Shown piece after piece: positions 31,156 to 42,891 of a stretch of DNA of 64,000 nucleotides (position 1 is the first letter of the stretch; each line of letters begins with the position of its first letter). Under the pieces are notes generated by a model. The model saw only the letters and a list, made by a program, of their open reading frames with translations, did not search any database and had not been told where the DNA came from. Both the position numbers and the translations under genes were made by a program. This stretch comes from Photobacterium sanguinicancri (lineage in GTDB: Bacteria; Pseudomonadota; Gammaproteobacteria; Enterobacterales; Vibrionaceae): positions 2,852,001-2,916,000 of the forward strand of contig NZ_AP024850.1 of the NCBI RefSeq assembly GCF_024346675.1, given 5' to 3'.

Positions 31156-32424
31156 TTAAATCAATTCTGCAAGCTTCGCAGCGACTTCATTCTGTGCCAT
31201 TGTTTCTTGCTCGCCACCGCGTAGATCTTTCACTACGACCGTGTTGCTGGCCATTTCATTTTCGCCAAGCACAAGCGCAACAGCTGCACCGACATTATCG
31301 GCACGCTTAAATTGTTTTTTAAAGTTACCGCCACCAAAGTGAGTCATCACTCGTAGGCCGGCAACTTCTTCGCGTAATTTTTCAGCCAGTTGCATACCAG
31401 CCATACGAGCACCGTCACCCATTGTTACTACATAAGCATCAACTGGACGACGAACATTTGTCAGTTCCAGTGTTTCCATCAGTAGAACAAGGCGTTCAAC
31501 ACCCATAGCAAAACCAACAGCAGGTGTCGCTTTACCACCTAACTGCTCAACCAGACCGTCGTAGCGACCACCAGCACAAACAGTGCCTTGTGCACCTAGG
31601 CTTTCAGTCACCCACTCAAATACAGTACGGTTATAATAATCTAAACCACGTACAAGTCGCTCATTTACTTGGTATTCGATACCAGCAGCGTCTAATAGTT
31701 CACATAAACCAGCAAAATGTTCTTTCGATTCTTCATCTAAGTATTCTGATAGCTTAGGTGCGTCAACTAGGATCTCTTGAACAGCAGGGTTCTTGGTATC
31801 AAGAACACGCAATGGGTTGGTGTGCATACGGCGCTTACAGTCGTCGTCTAACACTTCAGTGTGCTGCTCTAAGAAAGCGACCAGTGCAGTACGGTAATCA
31901 GCACGAGCCTGAAGTGAACCGATTGAATTCAGTTCAAGACGCACGTGCTCAAAAATACCCAACTCACGCCAGAAACGCGCCATCATCATGATCAATTCAG
32001 CGTCAATGTCTGGGCCATTTAGACCAAACACTTCTACACCAAACTGGTGGAATTGACGGTAGCGACCTTTCTGTGGACGTTCATGGCGGAACATTGGGCC
32101 TGTGTACCACAGACGTTGTTCTTGGTTGTATAACAGGCCATTTTGAATACCAGCACGTACACAACCCGCTGTACCTTCAGGACGCAGAGTGAGGCTATCG
32201 CCATTACGATCGTCAAAAGTGTACATCTCTTTTTCAACAACATCGGTCACTTCACCGATAGCACGCTTGAATAGATGAGTCGATTCTACGATTGGCATAC
32301 GGATTTCATTGTAACCGTATGCACTTACAACACGTTTAATCGTATCTTCCACTTTGTGCCAAAGTGGAGATTGTGTAGGTAGGCAGTCGTTCATGCCTCG
32401 AATTGCTTGAATTTGTTTCGCCAC
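31156..32424 (-). CDS. hisS: Histidyl-tRNA synthetase
   Basis: HisS charges tRNA-His. The 422-residue class-II synthetase opens [22 protein letters not shown]. Motif 2 is visible in [21 protein letters not shown], the histidine-specific motifs in [15 protein letters not shown] and [14 protein letters not shown], and motif 3 in GFAMGVERL. The last about 95 residues form the anticodon-binding domain. It follows ispG after about 94 bases, a spacer holding a small CGCCTG/CAGGCG hairpin without a T-run. It is translationally close to yfgM downstream. Confidence 0.98.
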   Translation of the reverse strand: MAKQIQAIRGMNDCLPTQSPLWHKVEDTIKRVVSAYGYNEIRMPIVESTHLFKRAIGEVTDVVEKEMYTFDDRNGDSLTLRPEGTAGCVRAGIQNGLLYNQEQRLWYTGPMFRHERPQKGRYRQFHQFGVEVFGLNGPDIDAELIMMMARFWRELGIFEHVRLELNSIGSLQARADYRTALVAFLEQHTEVLDDDCKRRMHTNPLRVLDTKNPAVQEILVDAPKLSEYLDEESKEHFAGLCELLDAAGIEYQVNERLVRGLDYYNRTVFEWVTESLGAQGTVCAGGRYDGLVEQLGGKATPAVGFAMGVERLVLLMETLELTNVRRPVDAYVVTMGDGARMAGMQLAEKLREEVAGLRVMTHFGGGNFKKQFKRADNVGAAVALVLGENEMASNTVVVKDLRGGEQETMAQNEVAAKLAELI

Positions 32425-32518
32425 GTTTATTCTCGTTAACCGATGGGGAATTGAACCGAATATATAGGTATTGAAGGAAATAGTGAACCGCCTGCCGCAT
32501 TACAACAGGCGTTTTAGC

Positions 32519-33640
32519 TTATTTCTCGACTTCTTGAACGTTAATACGATTATTAACGTCTAAAATTGCTGCTTTTGCTCGGATCTTGGTTTCTAGTTGA
32601 TCGACAATGTTGTCGTTATCAAAGCGCTCTTTTTGACGAAGACCATCCTCATAAAAAGCACTCTTACGATTACTGCCCGCGATACCAAGGTGAGAAACCT
32701 CTGCTTCACCAGGGCCGTTAACCACACAACCAATCAAAGACACATCCATTGGAATAGTGATGTCTTCTAAGCGTTGTTCTAGTTCGTTTACGGTAGCAAT
32801 CACATCAAATTCTTGACGTGAACACGTTGGACAGGCAATAAAATTAATGCCACGCGAGCGAATTCGTAACGATTTTAAGATATCAAAGCCCACTTTGATT
32901 TCTTCAACTGGATCAGCGGCAAGCGAGATACGCAATGTATCACCGATGCCTTCAGACAATAACATGCCAAGACCAACCGCTGATTTCACTGAACCTGCAC
33001 GTGCACCGCCCGCTTCAGTGATACCTAAGTGCAATGGCTGCTGAATTTGTGCAGCCAGCTTACGGTATGACTCAACCGCAAGGAAAACATCTGATGCTTT
33101 CACACTGACTTTAAACTGGTCAAAGTTCAGACGGTCAAGAATATCGACATGACGCATCGCAGATTCAACCAGCGCATCTGGGGTGGGTTCACCGTACTTT
33201 TGTTGAATGTCTTTTTCTAATGAACCGCCATTGATACCAATACGGATCGGGATGTTTTTATCGCGCGCGCAATCAACCACAGAGCGAATTCGGCTTTCAT
33301 TTCCGATATTACCTGGGTTAATACGTAAGCAGTCCACACCATATTCAGCCACTTGAAGGGCAATACGGTAGTCGAAGTGAATATCGGCCACGAGTGGAAT
33401 ATTCACTTGCTGTTTAATTAATTTGAACGCTTCAGCCGCATCCATAGTAGGAACAGACACACGAACGATGTCGGCGCCCACTTTTTCAAGTGCTCTAATT
33501 TGTGCAACTGTCGCATCTACATCTGTGGTACGGGTGTTCGTCATCGACTGAACGGCGATTGGAGCACCGTCACCAATGGGTACGTCACCCACATAAATAC
33601 GTGTGGACTGACGACGTTTAATCGGGGATTCGTTATGCAT
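32519..33640 (-). CDS. ispG: 4-hydroxy-3-methylbut-2-en-1-yl diphosphate synthase (flavodoxin)
   Basis: IspG converts MEcPP to HMBPP in the MEP isoprenoid pathway and needs a [4Fe-4S] cluster. The 373-residue protein begins with a TIM-barrel domain ([30 protein letters not shown]). It ends with the cluster domain, where the cysteines appear as [10 protein letters not shown] and in [12 protein letters not shown]. It lies 11 bases after rodZ and is the upstream neighbour of hisS, the classical rodZ-ispG-hisS order. The isc operon that could supply its cluster lies about 7 kb away in this window. Confidence 0.98.
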   Translation of the reverse strand: MHNESPIKRRQSTRIYVGDVPIGDGAPIAVQSMTNTRTTDVDATVAQIRALEKVGADIVRVSVPTMDAAEAFKLIKQQVNIPLVADIHFDYRIALQVAEYGVDCLRINPGNIGNESRIRSVVDCARDKNIPIRIGINGGSLEKDIQQKYGEPTPDALVESAMRHVDILDRLNFDQFKVSVKASDVFLAVESYRKLAAQIQQPLHLGITEAGGARAGSVKSAVGLGMLLSEGIGDTLRISLAADPVEEIKVGFDILKSLRIRSRGINFIACPTCSRQEFDVIATVNELEQRLEDITIPMDVSLIGCVVNGPGEAEVSHLGIAGSNRKSAFYEDGLRQKERFDNDNIVDQLETKIRAKAAILDVNNRINVQEVEK

Positions 33641-33651
33641 TGCTCTTACTC

Positions 33652-34638
33652 TTACTGCGGCAGTTTCAATCGTGCGACTTTACCAGCAGGGTAAACGCTT
33701 AAGTCAACCTGCTCGCCTTTATAGTGCATTTTAACAACACCAGGCGCACCTAGCACTATCTTATATGGAGCTGTGCCATTTAAGTTCAGGGTTTCACCTG
33801 CTTTTTTAATGCCGGTATCTAGACGTTTACCGTTCGCATCACGGATATCAATCCAACAATCCCCACTGAATGTTAGGGCAAGATCGGTATCAGCAGCTAC
33901 TGATGCTGTGGCATCATCTTCAAGAGTGACTTCTTCAAGTACTTCTTCTGCCATATCTGGCGCTTGAACAATGGCAGGTTCCGGTGAGAACGTTGCTTCA
34001 AGTTCAGGCAAACTGGCAGGCTCAGTCGCTGGAGAGACTAACGCTTGGGTTGTTTGTTCAGATGGCGTGGAATTTGCGCTCGGTGACACAGAATTGTTTG
34101 CAGCAGAAACATCAGATGCAGTCGCTGGGTTAGCAGAAGGCGTTAACGTATTCGCATTGGCTAGTGATTCATCCAGCGGTTGCGCTGCTGACGTCACAGA
34201 TACGATTTCAGCTTCTTGACTAATTTGTTGGCTCTGCCACCACCACCACGCAGTTAAGCCGACGAATACTGTTCCCAGTACCCAAGTTAGGCTCATTATA
34301 CGATTGTCATGCTTTTCACGTTTAGTTCGACGTGAAAAGCTCTGCATCTCTTGTTCTTTCGGTTGTGCATGGCCCAGTTTATCTAACTGACCCAGTAATT
34401 CGTCTTCATTAAGGCCTACAAATTTCGCGTACGAACGAACATAGCCACGCGTGAACGTGGCCGACTGTGCGGCTTCAAAGTTGTTGTTTTCGATAGCGTC
34501 GATAACCGACTGGCGTAAACGTAAGCGACTGGCAATATCTTTTTGTGAGTAGCCTTGCTTCTCACGAGCCTGACGCAGTACATCTCCTGGACGCATCACT
34601 TCTTCATTTTTTTGCGTTTCGTTCTGTTCAGTCTTCAT
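33652..34638 (-). CDS. rodZ: Cytoskeletal protein RodZ
   Basis: RodZ links MreB filaments to the membrane and the elongation machinery and so controls rod shape. In 328 residues it has a Cro/CI-type helix-turn-helix (about 17-80, [19 protein letters not shown]), a basic juxtamembrane patch ([12 protein letters not shown]), one membrane span (about 115-135, [20 protein letters not shown]) and a low-complexity Ser/Thr/Ala/Pro linker. A C-terminal beta domain carries [19 protein letters not shown]. The start overlaps the end of pilW by 11 bases, indicating coupled translation. Confidence 0.95.
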   Translation of the reverse strand: MKTEQNETQKNEEVMRPGDVLRQAREKQGYSQKDIASRLRLRQSVIDAIENNNFEAAQSATFTRGYVRSYAKFVGLNEDELLGQLDKLGHAQPKEQEMQSFSRRTKREKHDNRIMSLTWVLGTVFVGLTAWWWWQSQQISQEAEIVSVTSAAQPLDESLANANTLTPSANPATASDVSAANNSVSPSANSTPSEQTTQALVSPATEPASLPELEATFSPEPAIVQAPDMAEEVLEEVTLEDDATASVAADTDLALTFSGDCWIDIRDANGKRLDTGIKKAGETLNLNGTAPYKIVLGAPGVVKMHYKGEQVDLSVYPAGKVARLKLPQ

Positions 34639-35389
34639 TGGCTAAATAGTTCTGATATTGCTGAGAGTCTGGAAACTGCTCCTGTAGCAAATCGACATAT
34701 TTTTCAGCTTGAGTCAGTCTTCCCGACTGTTGCTCTAACTGAATGAGTAACGATAAGCTATCGGCTTTGTACCCATATCTCTTGTTAAACGTAAATAACA
34801 ATACCCGCGCATCTTTATAATTGTTCGATGCTATATTCAATTGCGCAAGCTGTAATAATGATCTGGCTCGTTGTGGGTCATGTGCTAAAGCGCGTTCAAA
34901 GTAAAACACTGCTTCTTCATTCTCACCTTGTTTCAGGCGACACAATCCCGCATTTTCATAACTTGCTGACGTTAAATAATAATAAGGCTGCTTGATTGCA
35001 CGTTCAAATGCATCAATCGCTTCATCATAACGCTCCTGTCCACACAAGAATACACCATAGTTATTGCGGACATCGCCATTTTTTGGTGAATCTTTGAGGG
35101 CTCGCTTGTACATGGCTTCAGCTTTGTCGCCTTCGTCCACCTTTTGGTAGTAATACGCCATCGCATTTTGCGCGCGGTAATACTTTGGAGCATAGGCTAA
35201 TGCTTGATCAAGATTTTTTCGAGCTCGTTGCCATTGCCCCACCTCTAAATAACTTAACCCTAAGGCAATACGAGCTTCTGATGCTTCAATGCTATCAAAA
35301 GCTTTACCATTAGAATTTTGGTTGGGGTCAACGGTGACGCAGCCCGCTAAAAAAACACACAGTACAAGTGCTAATGTTAATCGAGCCAT
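34628..35389 (-). CDS. pilW: Type IV pilus biogenesis/stability lipoprotein PilW (PilF)
   Basis: PilW/PilF is an outer-membrane lipoprotein needed for PilQ secretin assembly. The 253-residue product has a signal peptide ending VFLAGC (Cys17) and then about six TPR units (for example ALGLSYLEVGQWQRARKNLDQAL and NGDVRNNYGVFLCGQERYDEAIDAFERA). It follows rlmN after about 180 bases and overlaps rodZ. Other pilus genes are not in the window, which is normal for this locus in gammaproteobacteria. Confidence 0.94.
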   Translation of the reverse strand: MARLTLALVLCVFLAGCVTVDPNQNSNGKAFDSIEASEARIALGLSYLEVGQWQRARKNLDQALAYAPKYYRAQNAMAYYYQKVDEGDKAEAMYKRALKDSPKNGDVRNNYGVFLCGQERYDEAIDAFERAIKQPYYYLTSASYENAGLCRLKQGENEEAVFYFERALAHDPQRARSLLQLAQLNIASNNYKDARVLLFTFNKRYGYKADSLSLLIQLEQQSGRLTQAEKYVDLLQEQFPDSQQYQNYLANED

Positions 35390-35566
35390 AATATCATCCT
35401 ACTCTCGTCCATGTTGAGAACAGTTGGCACTCAAGTCGGGTACTTGGCGTCCACTAAAGGCCTTATTCAATCACTCAATAACGGAAAAAGGCCAATAGTA
35501 TCAGGCGATAACTGTTGTCAGGAGATGGTATCTGACTTAGCTCGATAAACACATTAGATTACAGTT

Positions 35567-36688
35567 TTAGACTGCTTTTACTGGAATTTGTTCACCTTTT
35601 TGCGCTTTACCTTGGGTACGTTTTGTGCGGTCAATCACATCGCCAACAAGTTGACCACATGCTGCATCGATATCATCACCACGTGTTTTACGGACAGTTA
35701 CCGTGTAGCCGTATTCCATTAGCGTTTTCATAAAGCGATCAATTCGAGAATTGCTCGGCTTTTTGTAAGGTGAGCCTGGATAAGGATTGAATGGGATCAG
35801 GTTAATTTTTGATGGCGTGTTTTTCAGTAGTTCGCCTAACTGACGCGCATGATCCATATCATCATTGATATGATCAAGTAACACGTACTCAATCGTTACA
35901 CGACCGCGGTTTGCGTTCGATGATTCAATATAACGGTGAACAGACTCTAGGAAAGTTTCGATGTTATAACGATCGTTGATCGGCATAATACTTGAACGAA
36001 GCTCATCGGTTGGCGCATGCAAAGAAATAGCAAGTGCAACATCAATGTTACCCGTCATTTGATCAAGGCCAGAAACAACACCTGATGTTGATACTGTTAC
36101 ACGGCGCTTAGACAAACCAAAACCAAGATCATCAAGCATGATTTCCAGTGCAGGGATCAGGTTTTTCATGTTCAGCAGTGGCTCACCCATGCCCATCATT
36201 ACGATGTTAGTGATTGGACGACGACCGGTTTCTTTCTCGATACCAATTTCTTTCGCTGCACGCCATACCTGACCAATAATTTCAGATACACGTAGGTTAC
36301 GGTTAAAACCTTGCTGAGCCGTTGAACAGAATGTACATGCTAGTGCACAGCCCACTTGAGAAGATACACACAATGTTGCGCGTTCTTCATCCGGAATGTA
36401 TACCGTTTCAACGTCTTGATCGCCCACGCGCATAGCCCATTTGATGGTGCCATCACTTGAATGTTGCGCTTCAGAAACGATTGGCGCACGCACTTCTGCA
36501 ACCGCTTTTAGCTTCTCACGCAGTTTCTTGTTGATGTTCGTCATATCATCGAAGTCATCACAACCGAAATGGTACATCCACTTCATTACTTGATCAGCAC
36601 GGAATGCTTTTTCGCCCAGCTCTTCAGCAAAATATTTACGCAGACCTTTGCGATCGAAATCCAGTAGATTAGTTTTAACAGTTGTCAT
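35567..36688 (-). CDS. rlmN: Dual-specificity 23S rRNA/tRNA adenine-C2 methyltransferase
   Basis: RlmN is a radical-SAM enzyme that makes m2A2503 in 23S rRNA and m2A37 in some tRNAs. The 373-residue protein (from [16 protein letters not shown]) has the radical-SAM cluster [14 protein letters not shown] preceded by [18 protein letters not shown], and the catalytic C-terminal Cys in [15 protein letters not shown]. The frame is open to an ATG at 36703, but MTTVK at 36688 is the better start by comparison with E. coli. It is downstream of ndk past a terminator. Confidence 0.97.
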   Translation of the reverse strand: MTTVKTNLLDFDRKGLRKYFAEELGEKAFRADQVMKWMYHFGCDDFDDMTNINKKLREKLKAVAEVRAPIVSEAQHSSDGTIKWAMRVGDQDVETVYIPDEERATLCVSSQVGCALACTFCSTAQQGFNRNLRVSEIIGQVWRAAKEIGIEKETGRRPITNIVMMGMGEPLLNMKNLIPALEIMLDDLGFGLSKRRVTVSTSGVVSGLDQMTGNIDVALAISLHAPTDELRSSIMPINDRYNIETFLESVHRYIESSNANRGRVTIEYVLLDHINDDMDHARQLGELLKNTPSKINLIPFNPYPGSPYKKPSNSRIDRFMKTLMEYGYTVTVRKTRGDDIDAACGQLVGDVIDRTKRTQGKAQKGEQIPVKAV

Positions 36689-36872
36689 CGGTTGTAGCCT
36701 CATATAATTCGTGACGAATTCTGCGCCTTAAGCACCCACAAAAGAAATAAGTAGTCAGTGGCGTGCGACAGGTCATTGTTTAAGGCGCGAAATTGTACAG
36801 GCTTTACTCTGATGTTTCCACTTATCACAGTGTAGCTACTTTCAAAGGGACCATTTTCCTTTTAGATCCAAA

Positions 36873-36902
36873 AAAAATGGGAAGCCGAAGCTTCCCATTT
36901 TT
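36873..36902 (-). terminator. Rho-independent terminator of ndk
   Basis: AAAAATGGGAAGC and GCTTCCCATTTTT with a CGAA loop, 25 bases after the ndk stop. Confidence 0.9.
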
Positions 36903-36926
36903 TATTATTGCAACTTGTCTGCTGTA

Positions 36927-37355
36927 TTAACCGCGTGGACAAATCTCATCATCAGCAAAGAAGTACGCAATTTCACGCGCCGCTGATTCAGGGCTATCAG
37001 AGCCATGTACCGAATTATGACGCATACTTAAAGCAAAGTCGGAACGAAGGGTGCCACATGCCGCATCTTCAGGGTTTGTTTTACCCATCAATTCACGGTA
37101 ACGCTCGATAGCTTGTTCACCTTCCAATACCTGTACCATCACCGGGCCAGATGTCATGAATGAGACTAAATCACCAAAGAAAGGCTTCGCTTCATGCTCT
37201 GCATAAAACCCCTTTGCTTGCTCTTCAGTCAATTGCAGCATTTTAGCCGCCACAACCTTAAAACCCGCTTTTTCTATACGATTATAGATCGCGCCAATCA
37301 AGTTACGCTTAACTGCGTCAGGTTTTACGATTGAAAATGTTTTTTGAATTGTCAT
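36927..37355 (-). CDS. ndk: Nucleoside diphosphate kinase
   Basis: Ndk transfers phosphate from NTPs to NDPs through a phosphohistidine. From the ATG at 37355 the product has 142 residues, the standard length. It shows [17 protein letters not shown], the active-site region [19 protein letters not shown] (catalytic His in NSVHGSD) and an acidic tail [19 protein letters not shown] lies before this ATG; an upstream in-frame extension to 37457 runs into pepB and lacks a ribosome site. It follows the second pepB copy by 44 bases, the Vibrio order pepB-ndk-rlmN. Confidence 0.97.
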   Translation of the reverse strand: MTIQKTFSIVKPDAVKRNLIGAIYNRIEKAGFKVVAAKMLQLTEEQAKGFYAEHEAKPFFGDLVSFMTSGPVMVQVLEGEQAIERYRELMGKTNPEDAACGTLRSDFALSMRHNSVHGSDSPESAAREIAYFFADDEICPRG

Positions 37356-37399
37356 TATTCTTCCTTTTAAATCTTTTGATCGGTCAGCCACGTTAGCAA

Positions 37400-38677
37400 C
37401 TACAGTAGTAATGCCGCGATATTCGCCACACCTAAACCGGTTGCACCCGCAGCCCAACGAGCGTTCGGACTATCGTTAAAACATGCTGCTAAATCAAAGT
37501 GAATCCAGTTTGTCGTTTCGCCATCAACAAAACGCGATAAGAAGCCAGCTGCATTCGATGCACCGCCCATACCTCCCCCTTTTTGCACTCGGCTATTCGC
37601 CGTATCTGCATAATGAGATGGGCACTGACCTTGGTGCCATTTTTCTAATGGCAATGGCCATGCGGGTTCGTTAACCAACTCTGAAAGCTGCTGCGCTTTC
37701 GCCAATAATGGCTTATTTAAACCGAAAATTGCGTTGTAATCACTACCAACGGCCATCATTGCAGCACCCGTTAAGGTCGCAGCATCAATCACTAATGGCG
37801 CTTTAGTTTCACTGGCTGCAATCAAGCCATCTGCAAGAACAAGACGACCTTCTGCATCGGTATTCACTACTTCAACGGTCACACCGTTTTTGTACGTTAA
37901 CACATCACCAAGCTTATAGGCATCGCCTGCGATTAAGTTTTCAGCACAACATAAGATCAACTTCACACGTTGGTTCAAACCTTGCTCAATCGCATAACCT
38001 AATGCCGCAGTTACTGTCGCGGCACCGCCCATATCGCATTTCATCGCGACCATGCCAGCACTTGGCTTGATACTGTAACCACCTGAATCGAAGGTAATAC
38101 CTTTACCGACTAAGCAGGCAGAGACAGGGGCATCAGGATTGCCAGTCGGGTTGAAGTCTAACGTTAACATCACTGGTGGACGGCTGCTTGCACGGCCGAC
38201 GCTGTGTGTGCCAATCCAACCTTTGGTTAGCAGATCATCACCAACGACTAATTCGTGGCTGATATTATCGCCATCAATCTGAGTCAGAAATTCTACTGCA
38301 TCATTCGCAAGTTTTTCGGGGTACATGTCTTCAGGGGTTGCATTCACAACCTGACGAACCCAATCAGCGCTACGACGACGCGCATTTAATAACTCAAGTT
38401 CGTCTTCATCAACCGATGCCCACTTTAGCTCTACAGACTGAGATGTCGCCGCAAAACCGCAATAGAACGCCCATTGACGTTCGTAGCTCCAACCTTCACC
38501 TTCAAGAGCAACTTGCGTTGCACCTTGTGCTTGTAAGGTACGGCCAGCCTGTTGAATACGGCGAAGTGGGTAATCACCAGAAAAGTGAATCACAGCACCT
38601 TCGGTTTGAAAAGCAACCAGAGCATTGTCGCCCCATGCACCTGAATAGGCTTCAGATGATAATGTAATCCTTAACAT
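37400..38677 (-). CDS. pepB: Aminopeptidase B, second (more divergent) tandem copy
   Basis: This M17-family leucyl-aminopeptidase-type metallopeptidase has 425 residues from [16 protein letters not shown]. Metal and catalytic motifs are intact: [19 protein letters not shown] (catalytic Lys and metal ligands), [10 protein letters not shown], and [14 protein letters not shown]. PepB releases N-terminal residues from peptides in the cytoplasm. It is similar throughout to the gene just upstream but differs more from E. coli PepB. Near the C-terminus it has [16 protein letters not shown] where the other copy has [14 protein letters not shown]. It ends 44 bases before ndk. Both copies look functional. 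An ATG at 38698 is a less likely start. Confidence 0.92.
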   Translation of the reverse strand: MLRITLSSEAYSGAWGDNALVAFQTEGAVIHFSGDYPLRRIQQAGRTLQAQGATQVALEGEGWSYERQWAFYCGFAATSQSVELKWASVDEDELELLNARRRSADWVRQVVNATPEDMYPEKLANDAVEFLTQIDGDNISHELVVGDDLLTKGWIGTHSVGRASSRPPVMLTLDFNPTGNPDAPVSACLVGKGITFDSGGYSIKPSAGMVAMKCDMGGAATVTAALGYAIEQGLNQRVKLILCCAENLIAGDAYKLGDVLTYKNGVTVEVVNTDAEGRLVLADGLIAASETKAPLVIDAATLTGAAMMAVGSDYNAIFGLNKPLLAKAQQLSELVNEPAWPLPLEKWHQGQCPSHYADTANSRVQKGGGMGGASNAAGFLSRFVDGETTNWIHFDLAACFNDSPNARWAAGATGLGVANIAALLL

Positions 38678-38794
38678 AATCGACTTCTCTACTTTCATGA
38701 TTGTCTTGCGTTTATGGCTGCGCTGAAGATCAGCGCAACCTCACAATGTTTATTTTGAGTATTCTTTATATGCTGTTATTACAATGAATAACAG

Positions 38795-40111
38795 TTAGTC
38801 AGCTAAATGCTCTTCTTCTACAGAGTCATCATCGCAAAGGATGTTAGCAAGCGTTCGTACACCCATGCCGGTAGCACCTGCAGACCACTTGTCGTTCGCG
38901 CTCTTACGGTAAGTACCACTACAGTCAATGTGCATCCAACCGTTTTGGTAGTCTTCAACAAAGTAAGATAAGAACGCAGCAGCCGTACTTGCACCCGGTA
39001 AAAAATCACCTTGTGAGATGTTAGACAAATCAGCAAAGTTAGATGGCATCATGCCACGGTGCATTTCAGCTAGAGGCAATGGCCATAAGCCTTCCATCTC
39101 TTCGCTTGCAGACATTAATGCACGCTGAGCAAGATCATGGTCAAAACTAAACAATGCATGGTAATCATTACCCAGTGCATTTTTAGCCGCACCCGTCAGC
39201 GTTGCACAGTCGATGATCACTTCAGGGTTTTGTGAGCTTGCGTAAATCAGGCCATCAGCCAGTACTAAACGGCCTTCAGCATCGGTATTTAGGATTTCTA
39301 CTGTTTTACCGTTTTTATAAGTAATCACATCACCCAATTTGAAAGCACGACCAGAGATCATGTTTTCAGCACAGCAAAGGATCAGTTTAATACGCTTATT
39401 CGTACCACGAGCAATAGCAAGTGCTAGACCACCCGTCGCCATTGCTGCGCCACCCATATCAGCTTTCATTGCTGACATACCGCCTGATGGCTTCAAGCTG
39501 TAACCGCCTGAGTCAAAAGTAATGCCTTTACCAACAAGACAAGTATGAACAGGCGCATCCGCGTCACCTGTTGGGTTGTAATCTAGACGAAGCATTGCTG
39601 GTGAGCGCTCTGAACCACGACCAACCGTGTATGTTCCCATCCAGCCTTCATCGATAAGGTCGTTACCTTTAATGATTTTGTACGTTACATGCTCTGGTGA
39701 CAGTGATTTGATGAACTCACCCGCACGTGAAGCTAATTGTGATGGACGAACAACTTCAGCTGATTGGTTGATAACTTCACGCACCCAGTTAGTCGCTTTT
39801 AGGCGAGCTTGTAGTTCCGCTTCGTCTGTCGCTTCTAGCGCAGTCCACTCAACTTCATTGCCTACTTTGGTGTTACGGTGCCCTTGAATAAAAGACCAAA
39901 TACTTTCAAGCTCCCAACCGTCCCCCATTAGCGTTACGTGTTTGATACCTTGACCATCAAGTTTACGTGCCGCACGTTGAATCGCGACTAACGGATTATC
40001 ATCTGTTAGGTGGATCGTTGTTCCCTCTGCATCATAAGATACAAGAGCATTACCTCCCCACTTAGCATCCGCAGGCTCCTGAGATAAGAAAACAAGCATA
40101 TTGGCAGACAT
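38795..40111 (-). CDS. pepB: Aminopeptidase B, first tandem copy (closest to E. coli PepB)
   Basis: The 438-residue protein matches E. coli PepB along its length. The N-terminal domain has [16 protein letters not shown] and the catalytic domain has [20 protein letters not shown]. The metal-site motifs are [29 protein letters not shown] and [15 protein letters not shown]17 aminopeptidases are hexamers using two metal ions. It lies after the iscX terminator with its own upstream region, then about 115 bases before the second copy. The pair forms a probable pepB-pepB-ndk unit. A short acidic tail [12 protein letters not shown] is unlike E. coli. Confidence 0.95.
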   Translation of the reverse strand: MSANMLVFLSQEPADAKWGGNALVSYDAEGTTIHLTDDNPLVAIQRAARKLDGQGIKHVTLMGDGWELESIWSFIQGHRNTKVGNEVEWTALEATDEAELQARLKATNWVREVINQSAEVVRPSQLASRAGEFIKSLSPEHVTYKIIKGNDLIDEGWMGTYTVGRGSERSPAMLRLDYNPTGDADAPVHTCLVGKGITFDSGGYSLKPSGGMSAMKADMGGAAMATGGLALAIARGTNKRIKLILCCAENMISGRAFKLGDVITYKNGKTVEILNTDAEGRLVLADGLIYASSQNPEVIIDCATLTGAAKNALGNDYHALFSFDHDLAQRALMSASEEMEGLWPLPLAEMHRGMMPSNFADLSNISQGDFLPGASTAAAFLSYFVEDYQNGWMHIDCSGTYRKSANDKWSAGATGMGVRTLANILCDDDSVEEEHLAD

Positions 40112-40241
40112 GTAAAACTCCTTGGGTTCTGTTCCAATCTAGTGAATAGCGCAAAATAAAAGGCGGCGCAGTTTCACCCTTAACCTTGGTTATGAGGGCG
40201 CACTGGCTAGTTTGCAAGATGATATAACATTTAGATACAAC

Positions 40242-40264
40242 AAAGCGGACCATTGGTCCGCTTT
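40242..40264 (-). terminator. Terminator at the end of the isc operon
   Basis: AAAGCGGACC and GGTCCGCTTT with an ATT loop, about 95 bases past the iscX stop. It separates the isc operon from pepB. The trailing T-run on the minus strand is short. Confidence 0.8.
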
Positions 40265-40358
40265 CAATCACGTTTAACGATACTTTGCCCTGTCTATTAA
40301 ATTTAAACAAGTTCTTTACATAAAAGTAAGAGCAAGATCGACTTGTCGTACTGATGAA

Positions 40359-40559
40359 TCAGTCCGCTTCTTCAATCCAATACATCTGCACCGCTTCGAG
40401 CACACGTTCATTACAATGGGTAGGGTCATCATCGAACGCTTCAAGCTCCATGATCCACTCACGTAGTTCAGTAAAACGTACCGTGTGGGGATCTTGTTCG
40501 GGGTACTGTTCACAAAGTGCAATTGCAATTTCAAGCGAGTCTATCCATTTCAAACTCAT
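40359..40559 (-). CDS. iscX: Fe-S cluster assembly protein IscX
   Basis: IscX is a small acidic protein that binds IscS and iron and modulates cluster assembly. From the ATG at 40559 the product has 66 residues: MSLKWIDSLEIAIALCEQYP, TVRFTELREWIMELEAFDDDP and a final YWIEEAD, parallel to E. coli IscX. AAGGA lies six bases upstream; an ATG two codons earlier and a longer frame to 40625 are less likely. It is the last gene of the isc operon, about 120 bases after fdx. Confidence 0.95.
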   Translation of the reverse strand: MSLKWIDSLEIAIALCEQYPEQDPHTVRFTELREWIMELEAFDDDPTHCNERVLEAVQMYWIEEAD

Positions 40560-40682
40560 AATCATTCCTTGTCCTTTCAATACTACATAAAAATATAGCC
40601 CCCCTATCAGACTATTGCTGTGCAACAGTTAACAGGAGAGCTATATTTATTGTCACTTTGTCTGCCAGAGCAGTACTTGTGA

Positions 40683-41021
40683 TTAGTGTTGTTCCGACGC
40701 CAGATTTAGCGTGTATTTCGGAATTTCAACCACAAGATCAACTTGAGCAACTTTAGCTTGGCAACCTAAGCGTGATTCAGGCTCAAGACCCCATGCTTTA
40801 TCTAGCATGTCATCTTCAAGCTCATCACTTTCATCCAACGAATCAAAGCCTTCACGTACAATCACATGGCAAGTTGTACATGCACATGATTTTTCACAAG
40901 CATGCTCAATCGCGATGCCATTTTTCAGGGCAACGTCCAGTACTGTTTGGCCTTCTTCAGCTTCAAGTACTGCGCCTTCTGGGCAAAGATCTTCGTGGGG
41001 TAATACAACAATTTTAGGCAT
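40683..41021 (-). CDS. fdx: [2Fe-2S] ferredoxin of the isc operon
   Basis: Adrenodoxin-type ferredoxin that supplies electrons for Fe-S assembly. The 112-residue product has cluster ligands Cys42, Cys48, Cys51 (HACEKSCACTTCH) and Cys87 (RLGCQAKV). An extra Cys46 also occurs in homologues. It starts MPKIVVLPHEDLCPEG, as in E. coli Fdx. It begins two bases after the hscA stop, so the two are translationally coupled. Confidence 0.97.
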   Translation of the reverse strand: MPKIVVLPHEDLCPEGAVLEAEEGQTVLDVALKNGIAIEHACEKSCACTTCHVIVREGFDSLDESDELEDDMLDKAWGLEPESRLGCQAKVAQVDLVVEIPKYTLNLASEQH

Positions 41022-41023
41022 GC

Positions 41024-42877
41024 CTAAACCTCATCAATAGATTGACCAGCCAATGCCTGTCGAATAGATTTGTCCATTCGACGAGAAGCAAAATCTTGGC
41101 TAGCTTTGTCTGTTTTCTTAATACCATTTTCAATTGCGCGTACATCAGTACCTTGACGCAATTGAACCAATTCCATCATCACAGCTTCCAACGCACTACG
41201 CTCTTCCTTCGATAGTAATGTATCACCATCTTGAGCCAATGCTGCAATAAGTCCTTCTAACACACGATCGGCTTCAACTTGTTGTTCAGCGAGCGCTCGT
41301 GCATCTTTATCGTCTTGTGCGTAGGTCATTGAATCACGAATCATAGTCGCGATTTCATTATCACTTAAACCGTAAGACGGCTTAACTTGAATAGACGATT
41401 GTACACCGCTGCTCTTTTCCATCGCTGTCACAGACAGTAAACCGTCAGCATCAACTTGGTAAGTCACACGGATATGGGCAGCGCCTGCCGCCATTGCTGG
41501 AATACCGCGCAGCGTAAAGCGTGCCAGTGAACGACAATCGCTCACCATTTCACGTTCACCTTGTACAGTGTGAACAGACATTGCAGTCTGACCATCTTTG
41601 AACGTGGTAAATTCTTGTGCACGTGCAACAGGAATTGTGGTGTTACGTGGGATGATTTTTTCAACCATGCCACCCATGGTTTCAATACCCAATGATAATG
41701 GGATCACATCCAATAATAACATCTCAGTATCTGGCTTATTGCCCACTAAAATATCAGCTTGAATAGATGCCCCAATAGCAACAACTTTATCTGGATCAAT
41801 GGTTGTTAGTGGTGTTTTACCAAAGTAATCACCGACTAATTCACGCACCAGTGGGACGCGTGTCGAACCACCGACCATAACAGTTTCAATTACGTCATCA
41901 CTTTCAACATCCGCATCGCGTAGTGCGCGGCGGCATGACATCAACGTTTTCTTCACTAATGGTTGAATCAATGAATTAAACTGTTCACGTGTAATTTCAC
42001 CTTGCCAGCCCAACACATCAATCGAAGTTGTGGTGTTATCTGATAAGGCAATTTTAGCGTCTGTTGCTGCATCTTGCAGAATACGGCGCTGTTGCGCAGT
42101 TAAGTCTTCACCAAGGTCGGCTTGGGTCGCAATCCAATCTGCCAATAGGTGATCGAAATCATCACCACCTAGCGCAGAATCACCGCCCGTCGCCAATACT
42201 TCAAATACGCCTTTTGATAAGCGTAAAATAGAAATATCAAAAGTACCGCCACCGAGGTCATAAACAGCAATCACACCTTCTTGACCTGAATCTAAACCAT
42301 AAGCAATCGCCGCTGCTGTTGGCTCATTCAGTAAGCGTAATACATTTAAGCCAGCCAGTTGCGCTGCATCTTTGGTACCAGCACGTTGAGCATCATCGAA
42401 GTAGGCAGGAACCGTGATCACTACCCCCTCAAGATCACCACCCAGCGTTTGCGTTGCACGCTCTGTCAATGTCTTAAGGATTTCAGCGGACACTTGAATA
42501 GGGTTAATAACACCATGACGTGTTACCAGTTGTGGCAAACCATTGTCAGTTGCAGTGAACTGGTAAGGTAAATGTGGGTAACGCTGTTCAATATCAACCA
42601 ATGAGCGGCCCATCATTCGCTTAACAGAAATGACGGTATTCTCTGGGTCTTGCTGTGCGAATGCTTTTGCATCATGGCCGACTAACACCGATTGCTCACC
42701 GTAATGAACAATAGATGGTAATAATGAACGATCATTATCATCTACCAGTGTCGCGGGTTCGCCGCTGCGAACAGCAGCAACTAATGAATTTGTCGTACCC
42801 AGATCAATACCTACCGCAAGACGATGTTGGTGCGGTGCAGCGCTTTGACCTGGTTCAGCAATCTGTAACAGTGCCAT
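41024..42877 (-). CDS. hscA: Fe-S assembly Hsp70 chaperone HscA
   Basis: HscA is the specialised Hsp70 that, with HscB, acts on the LPPVK motif of IscU to promote cluster transfer. The 617-residue protein has the Hsp70 nucleotide-binding domain ([42 protein letters not shown]). The substrate-binding part follows with [22 protein letters not shown] sequence and a helical lid. It has the N-terminal extension typical of HscA ([17 protein letters not shown]) and no DnaK-like Gly-rich tail. hscB lies 14 bases upstream and fdx two bases downstream. Confidence 0.97.
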   Translation of the reverse strand: MALLQIAEPGQSAAPHQHRLAVGIDLGTTNSLVAAVRSGEPATLVDDNDRSLLPSIVHYGEQSVLVGHDAKAFAQQDPENTVISVKRMMGRSLVDIEQRYPHLPYQFTATDNGLPQLVTRHGVINPIQVSAEILKTLTERATQTLGGDLEGVVITVPAYFDDAQRAGTKDAAQLAGLNVLRLLNEPTAAAIAYGLDSGQEGVIAVYDLGGGTFDISILRLSKGVFEVLATGGDSALGGDDFDHLLADWIATQADLGEDLTAQQRRILQDAATDAKIALSDNTTTSIDVLGWQGEITREQFNSLIQPLVKKTLMSCRRALRDADVESDDVIETVMVGGSTRVPLVRELVGDYFGKTPLTTIDPDKVVAIGASIQADILVGNKPDTEMLLLDVIPLSLGIETMGGMVEKIIPRNTTIPVARAQEFTTFKDGQTAMSVHTVQGEREMVSDCRSLARFTLRGIPAMAAGAAHIRVTYQVDADGLLSVTAMEKSSGVQSSIQVKPSYGLSDNEIATMIRDSMTYAQDDKDARALAEQQVEADRVLEGLIAALAQDGDTLLSKEERSALEAVMMELVQLRQGTDVRAIENGIKKTDKASQDFASRRMDKSIRQALAGQSIDEV

Positions 42878-42891
42878 GGTGATTCCTGTTT

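Noticed and set aside
32489-32511. CGCCTG/CAGGCG hairpin between ispG and hisS
   Set aside because: Stem of only six base pairs with an 11-base loop and no T-run in the direction of transcription; not called as a terminator.
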